Origin: Pseudomonas laurylsulfativorans
Lineage (GTDB): Bacteria; Pseudomonadota; Gammaproteobacteria; Pseudomonadales; Pseudomonadaceae
Direction: 5' to 3'
Assembly: GCF_002906155.1 (NCBI RefSeq)
Contig: NZ_MUJK01000004.1
Span: forward strand, 248,001 to 312,000
DNA length: 64,000 nucleotides
Part shown: positions 56,414 to 64,000 of the stretch, one piece after another
Layout of the letters: each line of letters begins with the position of its first letter
How positions within the stretch are numbered: the stretch's first letter is position 1
Position numbers and translations under genes: made by a program
The notes under the pieces: generated by a model
What the model was told of the DNA's origin: nothing
The model's input: only the letters and a program-made list of their open reading frames with translations
Databases searched by the model: none

Positions 56414-58825
56414 TTGAAGAAATCCACCGCAGCACCTAAACCAGCCGTCGTTCCGCTCTGGCGCCAGCACTTGCACTACCGACTCAAGGAAGGTGCGCTG
56501 ATCGCCATCGGTGCCTTGTGCCTGTTCCTGATGATGGCCTTGTTGACCTATGGCAAGGACGATCCGGGCTGGAGTCATAACAGCAAGATCGACGACGTGC
56601 AGAACTTCGGTGGGCCAGCGGGCTCCTACAGCGCCGATATCCTGTTCATGGTGCTGGGTTATTTCGCCTACATCTTCCCGTTGCTGCTGGCGATCAAGGC
56701 GTACCAGATCTTCCGCCAGCGTCACGAACCGTGGCAGTGGAGCGGCTGGCTGTTCTCCTGGCGCCTGATCGGCCTGGTGTTCCTGGTGTTGTCGGGTGCG
56801 GCCCTGGCCCATATCCATTTCCATGCCGCGACAGGTCTGCCGGCCGGGGCGGGTGGTGCGCTGGGCGAAAGCCTCGGCGAACTGGCCAGGAACGCCCTGA
56901 ATATCCAGGGCAGCACGCTGTTGTTCATTGCGTTGTTCCTGTTCGGCCTGACTGTGTTTACCGACCTGTCTTGGTTCAAGGTGATGGACATCACCGGCAA
57001 GATCACCCTCGACCTGTTCGAACTGTTCCAGGGCGCGGCCAATCGCTGGTGGGCGGCCCGTACCGAGCGTAAACAACTGGTTGCCCAGTTGCGTGAAGTC
57101 GACAACCGTATGGATGAAGTGGTCGCGCCGACTGTCACCGACAAGCGCGAGCAGGCCAAGGTCAAGGAGCGGTTGATCGAGCGTGAGCAAGCCCTGAGCA
57201 AACACATGTCCGAGCGCGAGAAGCAGGTGCCGCCGGTGATTGCTCCCGCGCCGCCCAAGCCTGCCGCACCGAGCAAGCGCGTCGAAAAAGAGAAGCAGGC
57301 GCCGCTGTTCGTCGACAGCGCCGTGGAAGGCACCTTGCCGCCGATCTCGATTCTCGATCCGGCGGAAAAGAAACAGCTCAATTACTCGCCTGAATCCCTG
57401 GCTGCGGTTGGCCACTTGCTGGAAATCAAGCTCAAGGAATTCGGCGTTGAAGTCGCGGTCGATTCGATTCACCCAGGTCCGGTGATTACCCGTTACGAGA
57501 TCCAGCCGGCGGCCGGCGTCAAGGTCAGCCGTATTTCCAACCTGGCCAAGGACCTGGCCCGCTCCCTGGCCGTGACCAGCGTGCGCGTGGTGGAAGTGAT
57601 TCCGGGCAAGACCACGGTCGGTATCGAGATCCCCAACGAAGACCGGCAGATCGTGCGTTTCTCCGAGGTGTTGTCGACCCCCGAGTACGACAACTTCAAA
57701 TCCCCGGTTACCCTGGCCCTGGGCCACGACATCGGCGGCAAGCCGGTTATCACCGACCTGGCGAAGATGCCCCACCTGCTGGTGGCCGGTACTACCGGCT
57801 CCGGTAAGTCGGTGGGTGTGAACGCGATGATCCTGTCGATCCTGTTCAAGTCCGGCCCGGAAGACGCCAAGCTGATCATGATCGATCCGAAAATGCTGGA
57901 ACTGTCGATCTACGAAGGCATTCCGCACCTGCTGTGCCCGGTGGTCACCGACATGAAGGACGCCGCCAACGCCCTGCGTTGGAGCGTTGCCGAGATGGAG
58001 CGACGCTACAAGCTGATGGCCAAGATGGGTGTGCGAAACCTCTCGGGCTTCAACGCCAAGGTCAAGGAAGCCCAGGACGCCGGCACGCCGTTGAGCGATC
58101 CGCTGTACAAGCGCGAGAGCATCCACGACGAAGCACCACTGTTGCAAAAACTGCCAACCATCGTGGTGGTGGTCGACGAATTCGCCGACATGATGATGAT
58201 CGTCGGCAAGAAGGTTGAAGAACTGATCGCCCGTATCGCGCAAAAGGCTCGTGCCGCCGGTATCCACTTGATCCTTGCAACCCAACGTCCGTCGGTGGAT
58301 GTGATCACCGGTCTGATCAAGGCCAACATTCCGACCCGTATGGCATTCCAGGTATCGAGCAAGATCGACTCGCGGACCATCATCGACCAGGGCGGTGCCG
58401 AACAACTGCTGGGCCACGGTGACATGCTCTACATGCCGCCGGGTACCAGTCTGCCGATTCGTGTTCACGGTGCTTTCGTGTCCGACGATGAGGTTCACCG
58501 GGTAGTGGAAGCCTGGAAGCTGCGTGGCGCACCGGAATACAACGACGACATCCTCAATGGCGTCGAAGAGGCCGGCAGCGGCTTCGAAGGCAGCAGCGGT
58601 GGTGGCGACGGTGATGATCCTGAGGCCGACGCGCTGTACGACGAAGCGGTCCAGTTCGTCCTGGAAAGCCGTCGCGCCTCCATTTCCGCGGTTCAGCGCA
58701 AGCTGAAGATCGGCTATAACCGCGCCGCGCGCATGATCGAAGCCATGGAAATGGCCGGGGTCGTGACGTCCATGAACACCAACGGTTCGCGAGAAGTCCT
58801 GGCCCCGGGCCCGGTGCGCGACTGA
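56414..58825 (+). CDS. ftsK: DNA translocase FtsK
   Basis: 803 residues, with a short linker compared with 1329 in E. coli. Four or five N-terminal membrane helices ([38 protein letters not shown]) target the septum. The motor domain has Walker A GTTGSGKS at 459-466 and Walker [12 protein letters not shown]-terminal winged-helix gamma domain ([23 protein letters not shown]) reads KOPS sequences. It moves chromosome ends and activates XerCD at dif. The start codon is TTG (MKKSTAAPK), with GGAAAAGAAG upstream. No lrp gene precedes it, unlike E. coli. Confidence 0.97.
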   Translation: MKKSTAAPKPAVVPLWRQHLHYRLKEGALIAIGALCLFLMMALLTYGKDDPGWSHNSKIDDVQNFGGPAGSYSADILFMVLGYFAYIFPLLLAIKAYQIFRQRHEPWQWSGWLFSWRLIGLVFLVLSGAALAHIHFHAATGLPAGAGGALGESLGELARNALNIQGSTLLFIALFLFGLTVFTDLSWFKVMDITGKITLDLFELFQGAANRWWAARTERKQLVAQLREVDNRMDEVVAPTVTDKREQAKVKERLIEREQALSKHMSEREKQVPPVIAPAPPKPAAPSKRVEKEKQAPLFVDSAVEGTLPPISILDPAEKKQLNYSPESLAAVGHLLEIKLKEFGVEVAVDSIHPGPVITRYEIQPAAGVKVSRISNLAKDLARSLAVTSVRVVEVIPGKTTVGIEIPNEDRQIVRFSEVLSTPEYDNFKSPVTLALGHDIGGKPVITDLAKMPHLLVAGTTGSGKSVGVNAMILSILFKSGPEDAKLIMIDPKMLELSIYEGIPHLLCPVVTDMKDAANALRWSVAEMERRYKLMAKMGVRNLSGFNAKVKEAQDAGTPLSDPLYKRESIHDEAPLLQKLPTIVVVVDEFADMMMIVGKKVEELIARIAQKARAAGIHLILATQRPSVDVITGLIKANIPTRMAFQVSSKIDSRTIIDQGGAEQLLGHGDMLYMPPGTSLPIRVHGAFVSDDEVHRVVEAWKLRGAPEYNDDILNGVEEAGSGFEGSSGGGDGDDPEADALYDEAVQFVLESRRASISAVQRKLKIGYNRAARMIEAMEMAGVVTSMNTNGSREVLAPGPVRD

Positions 58826-58839
58826 CCCGAGTTTGAAAG

Positions 58840-58863
58840 GGGTGGCGTCCATTGGCGCCACCC
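58840..58863 (+). other. Hairpin between ftsK and lolA
   Basis: GGGTGGCG (58840-58847) / CGCCACCC (58856-58863) with an 8-base loop and no T-run. It may be a weak stop or an mRNA stabiliser. Confidence 0.5.
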
Positions 58864-58892
58864 GCACTCCCACGAATGTTATGAGGACTCCC

Positions 58893-59516
58893 ATGCGTCT
58901 GATCCGCATGCTGTTGCTGCCGGTACTGGCTCTGACCACGCTCCAGGCTAACGCCGATGACAAGGACGTGGCGCGCTTGACCCAATTGCTGGAAAAATCC
59001 CAGACCCTGACCGCACGTTTCTCGCAACTGACCCTTGATGGCACCGGCACCCAGTTGCAGGAAACCGCCGGCGACATGTCCCTGCAGCGTCCGGGCTTGT
59101 TCTACTGGCACACCGATGCGCCGGCCGAACAGACCATGGTTTCCGATGGCAAGAAAGTCACCCTGTGGGACCCGGACCTGGAACAGGCCACCATCAAGAA
59201 CCTCGACCAGCGCCTGACCCAGACGCCGGCCTTGCTGCTGTCCGGTGACGTGTCCAAAATCAGTCAGAGCTTCGACATCAGCGCCAAGGAAGCCGGCGGC
59301 GTGATCGACTTCACCCTCAAGCCGAAAACCAAGGACACCTTGTTCGACAGCCTGCGCCTGTCGTTCCGCAACGGTCTGGTCAATGACATGCAACTGATCG
59401 ACAGCGTCGGCCAGCGCACCAATATCCTGTTCACCGGGGTGAAGGCCAACGAGCCGATCCCGGCGTCCAAGTTCAAGTTCGACATCCCCAAGGGTGCGGA
59501 CGTGATCCAGGAGTAA
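58893..59516 (+). CDS. lolA: Outer-membrane lipoprotein carrier protein LolA
   Basis: 207 residues from ATG 58893, with GAGG six bases upstream. Signal peptide with cleavage after about residue 20 (LQANA|DDKD). The mature protein has the LolA fold: the [14 protein letters not shown] strand, [20 protein letters not shown] and the C-terminal [12 protein letters not shown]. It carries lipoproteins from LolCDE to LolB across the periplasm. ftsK-lolA-rarA-serS is a conserved order. Confidence 0.96.
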   Translation: MRLIRMLLLPVLALTTLQANADDKDVARLTQLLEKSQTLTARFSQLTLDGTGTQLQETAGDMSLQRPGLFYWHTDAPAEQTMVSDGKKVTLWDPDLEQATIKNLDQRLTQTPALLLSGDVSKISQSFDISAKEAGGVIDFTLKPKTKDTLFDSLRLSFRNGLVNDMQLIDSVGQRTNILFTGVKANEPIPASKFKFDIPKGADVIQE

Positions 59517-59544
59517 CACGCAGAACCTGTGGGGGCGGGCTTTT

Positions 59545-59674
59545 GTGGCGAGGGGGCTTGCCCCCGTTGGGTCGCGAAGCGACCCCAAAACCTGCTATTG
59601 CGTTGTATCAGGCATACCGAATGCAGAATTTTACGACTGCTTCGCAGCCGAACGGGGGCAAGCCCCCTCGCCAC
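59545..59674. repeat. Long REP-type inverted pair (GGGGGCTTGCCCCC family), copy 2
   Basis: The 24-base arms 59545-59568 (GTGGCGAGGGGGCTTGCCCC...) and 59651-59674 are perfect reverse complements. The interior carries GTCGCGAAGCGACC and GACTGCTTCGCAGCCGAACG, as in the copy at 3182-3319. Confidence 0.85.
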
Positions 59675-59731
59675 AGGGTCTTTGCCAGGCTTTGAGATTT
59701 AGTTAGTCACCCGAGGTTTTAAACGTACGCC

Positions 59732-61053
59732 ATGGATCTGTTTCGCAGCACCCCGATCGCCCAGCCCTTGGCCGCCCGCCTGCGCGCGGCCAACCTGGAC
59801 GAGTACGTCGGTCAGGAACACGTGCTCGCTCGCGGCAAGCCCTTGCGCGAAGCGCTGGAGCAGGGTGCCCTGCATTCGATGATTTTCTGGGGGCCGCCGG
59901 GTGTGGGCAAAACCACTCTGGCGCGATTGCTCGCGGAAGTCTCTGATGCGCACTTCGAAACGGTCTCGGCGGTGCTGGCCGGGGTCAAGGAGATCCGTCA
60001 GGCGGTGGAAATCGCCAAGCAGCAAGCTGCGCAGTATGGTCGTCGCACCATCCTGTTTGTCGATGAAGTGCATCGCTTCAACAAGTCGCAGCAGGATGCG
60101 TTCCTGCCCTATGTCGAAGACGGCACGTTGATTTTCATCGGCGCGACCACGGAAAACCCCTCGTTCGAACTCAACAACGCCTTGCTGTCGCGGGCGCGGG
60201 TCTATGTGCTCAAAAGCCTCGACGAAGCGGCCCTGCGCAAACTGGTACAGCGCGCGCTGACCGAAGAACGGGGCCTGGGCAAACGCAACCTGACCCTCAG
60301 CGACGAAGGTTTCCAGATGCTGCTGTCGGCCGCCGATGGAGACGGCCGGCGCTTGCTCAACCTGCTGGAAAACGCCTCGGACCTTGCCGAGGACAACAGC
60401 GAAATCGGCACCGAGCTCCTGCAAAGCCTGCTCGGTGATACCCGGCGGCGTTTCGACAAGGGCGGCGAAGCCTTTTACGATCAGATATCGGCGCTGCACA
60501 AATCGGTTCGCGGCTCCAACCCCGACGGCGCGCTGTACTGGTTCGCGCGCATGATCGATGGCGGCTGCGATCCGCTGTACCTGGCCCGCCGCGTGGTGCG
60601 CATGGCCAGCGAAGACATCGGCAATGCCGACCCGCGCGCCCTGAGTCTGTGCCTGGCGGCGTGGGAAGTGCAGGAGCGCCTCGGCAGCCCCGAGGGTGAA
60701 CTGGCGGTGGCCCAGGCCATCACCTATCTGGCTTGTGCGCCAAAGAGCAACGCGGTGTACATGGGCTTCAAGACGGCATTGCGCGCCGCCGCCGAGCACG
60801 GTTCGCTGGAAGTGCCGCTGCACCTGCGCAACGCGCCGACCAAGTTGATGAAGCAGTTGGGCTACGGCGACGAATACCGCTATGCCCACGATGAGCCAGA
60901 CGCCTACGCTGCGGGGGAAGACTATTTCCCGGAGGAGCTGGACCCGATTCCGTTCTATCAGCCTGTGCCCCGTGGGCTGGAATTGAAGATCGGTGAAAAA
61001 CTCAATCACCTGGCAAAACTCGACCGTTCAAGCCCTCGGCAGCGGAGAAAATA

Positions 61054-61054
<1 letters not shown>
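59732..61054 (+). CDS. rarA: RarA/MgsA recombination factor (AAA+ ATPase)
   Basis: 440 residues. Walker A GPPGVGKT at 54-61, Walker [17 protein letters not shown] near 109, sensor [13 protein letters not shown] and a C-terminal tetramerisation domain ([12 protein letters not shown]). RarA acts at stalled replication forks, binding SSB and gapped DNA. The stop overlaps the crcB GTG start (TAGTG). Confidence 0.97.
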
Positions 61055-62725
<1,671 letters not shown>

Positions 62726-64000
62726 ATGAAATATCTGCCGCTGTTTCACAACCTTCGCGGCAGTCGTGTGTTGGTCGTCGGCGGGGGGGAAATTGCCTTG
62801 CGCAAATCCCGCCTGCTGGCCGATGCCGGTGCGCTGCTGCGGGTGGTTGCACCTGAAATCGAAGCGCAACTGCGCGAGCTGGTTACCGGCAGCGGTGGCG
62901 AGTGCCTGGTGCGTGGCTACGCCGAAGCGGATCTGGACGGTTGCGGGCTGATCATTGCCGCCACCGACGACGAGGCGCTGAACGCACAAGTCTCCGCCGA
63001 TGCCCATCGGCGTTGCGTGCCGGTCAACGTGGTGGACGCGCCAGCCCTGTGCAGCGTGATATTCCCGGCCATCGTTGACCGCTCCCCGCTGATCATTGCA
63101 GTGTCCAGCGGCGGCGATGCGCCGGTGCTGGCGCGTTTGATCCGCGCCAAGATCGAAACCTGGATTCCTTCCACCTACGGTCACCTGGCTGGTTTGGCGG
63201 CGCGTTTTCGTCATCAGGTCAAAGGCCTGTTTCCGGATGTGCAGCAGCGTCGGGCTTTCTGGGAAGACGTTTTCCAGGGGCCGATTGCCGACCGACAATT
63301 GGCCGGGCAGGGCGCTGAAGCCGAGCGCTTGTTGCAAGCGAAGATCGATGGCGAAGCGCCAGTGGCGACCGGTGAAGTCTATCTGGTGGGTGCAGGACCA
63401 GGTGACCCCGATCTGCTGACGTTCAAGGCATTGCGACTGATGCAGCAAGCCGATGTAGTGCTGTACGACCGTTTGGTGGCGCCGACGATTCTCGAACTGT
63501 GCCGTCGCGACGCCGAACGGGTTTACGTCGGTAAGCGCCGTGCCGATCACGCTGTGCCGCAGGACCAGATCAACCAGCAATTGGTGGACCTGGCCAAACA
63601 GGGCAAGCGTGTGGTGCGGTTGAAGGGCGGCGATCCGTTCATCTTCGGTCGTGGTGGTGAAGAGATCGAGGAACTGGCGGCCCATGGCATCCCGTTCCAG
63701 GTCGTGCCGGGGATCACGGCGGCCAGTGGTTGCGCGGCCTATGCCGGGATTCCGCTGACCCACCGCGATTATGCGCAATCGGTTCGTTTCATCACCGGCC
63801 ACCTCAAGGACGGCTCCAGCGATTTGCCATGGGCCGACCTGGTCGCGCCAGCGCAAACCCTGGTGTTCTACATGGGGCTGGTGGGCTTGCCGATCATCTG
63901 CGAACAGTTGATCAAGCATGGTCGCGCCGCCGATACCCCGGCGGCACTGATCCAGCAGGGCACCACGGTCAATCAGCGGGTGTTTACCGGCACCCTGGCG
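62726..64000 (+). CDS. cysG: Siroheme synthase CysG (3' truncated by window)
   Basis: 425 codons are visible of about 460-465 expected; the frame is open at the window edge. The N-terminal dehydrogenase/ferrochelatase half has an NAD-binding [15 protein letters not shown] (residues about 17-31). The C-terminal uroporphyrinogen-III methyltransferase half starts at [15 protein letters not shown] (about 218) and contains [17 protein letters not shown]. It converts uroporphyrinogen III to siroheme for sulfite and nitrite reductases. Its ATG is adjacent to the serS stop (TAAATG). Confidence 0.97.
   Translation, partial: MKYLPLFHNLRGSRVLVVGGGEIALRKSRLLADAGALLRVVAPEIEAQLRELVTGSGGECLVRGYAEADLDGCGLIIAATDDEALNAQVSADAHRRCVPVNVVDAPALCSVIFPAIVDRSPLIIAVSSGGDAPVLARLIRAKIETWIPSTYGHLAGLAARFRHQVKGLFPDVQQRRAFWEDVFQGPIADRQLAGQGAEAERLLQAKIDGEAPVATGEVYLVGAGPGDPDLLTFKALRLMQQADVVLYDRLVAPTILELCRRDAERVYVGKRRADHAVPQDQINQQLVDLAKQGKRVVRLKGGDPFIFGRGGEEIEELAAHGIPFQVVPGITAASGCAAYAGIPLTHRDYAQSVRFITGHLKDGSSDLPWADLVAPAQTLVFYMGLVGLPIICEQLIKHGRAADTPAALIQQGTTVNQRVFTGTLA

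Overview
The window is a chromosomal segment of a fluorescens-group Pseudomonas. Three things point there. The housekeeping block nuoA-N, aceA, roxA, purB-hflD-mnmA, idh/icd, cspD/clpS-clpA, infA-bpt-aat-trxB, ftsK-lolA-rarA-crcB-serS-cysG follows, from memory, the P. aeruginosa order closely. Both the monomeric and the homodimeric isocitrate dehydrogenase are present. Many intergenic gaps hold REP-type inverted pairs of the 'GTAGGAGCGAGCTTGCTCGCGATG' kind. I found no rRNA, tRNA, CRISPR, insertion sequence, prophage or integrase.

Layout. 1-3155: 3' part of tamB (outer-membrane biogenesis). 3448-8277: a MarR-controlled tripartite efflux set (regulator, outer-membrane lipoprotein, EmrA-like adaptor, EmrB-like DHA2 pump) with two identical palindromes at the regulator promoter. 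8390-9642: lpxH and ppiB (minus strand). 9910-13010: glnS and cysS (plus strand). 13208-21409: the main accessory region, a sigma-54 activator of AcoR type divergent from a six-gene ABC importer operon (two ATPases, two permeases, a DUF2160 membrane protein and a large periplasmic binding protein) that resembles the rhizobial GlpSTPQUV glycerol importer. A -24/-12 promoter and an array of TGTTCA repeats lie between them.

21694-36633: the 13-gene complex I operon nuoABCDEFGHIJKLMN on the minus strand, with nuoC and nuoD fused. 37280-38605: isocitrate lyase. 39082-41719: an orphan secretin-N-like periplasmic protein, a GNAT acetyltransferase and the ribosomal oxygenase RoxA. 41806-45572: purB, hflD, mnmA and a Nudix hydrolase. 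45764-49739: divergent idh and icd, which together with aceA bracket the isocitrate branch point.

49819-56108: cspD, clpS, clpA, infA, bpt, aat and trxB. This includes nearly the whole bacterial N-degron route: two aminoacyl transferases (Bpt, Aat) that mark proteins, the adaptor ClpS that reads the mark and the unfoldase ClpA. 56414-64000: ftsK, lolA, rarA, crcB, serS and the start of cysG, cut by the window edge.

The least conventional material is the ABC importer. Its two ATPases carry complementary motif losses: one lacks the switch histidine, the other lacks the LSGGQ signature. Assembled as a heterodimer they would give one intact and one degenerate ATP site. Other points worth a look are a candidate Fur-like site over a possible nuo promoter, a hairpin inside the nuo operon, a palindrome far upstream of aceA, the orphan secretin-domain protein, and a poly-G tract where a REP half-site seems to have collapsed.
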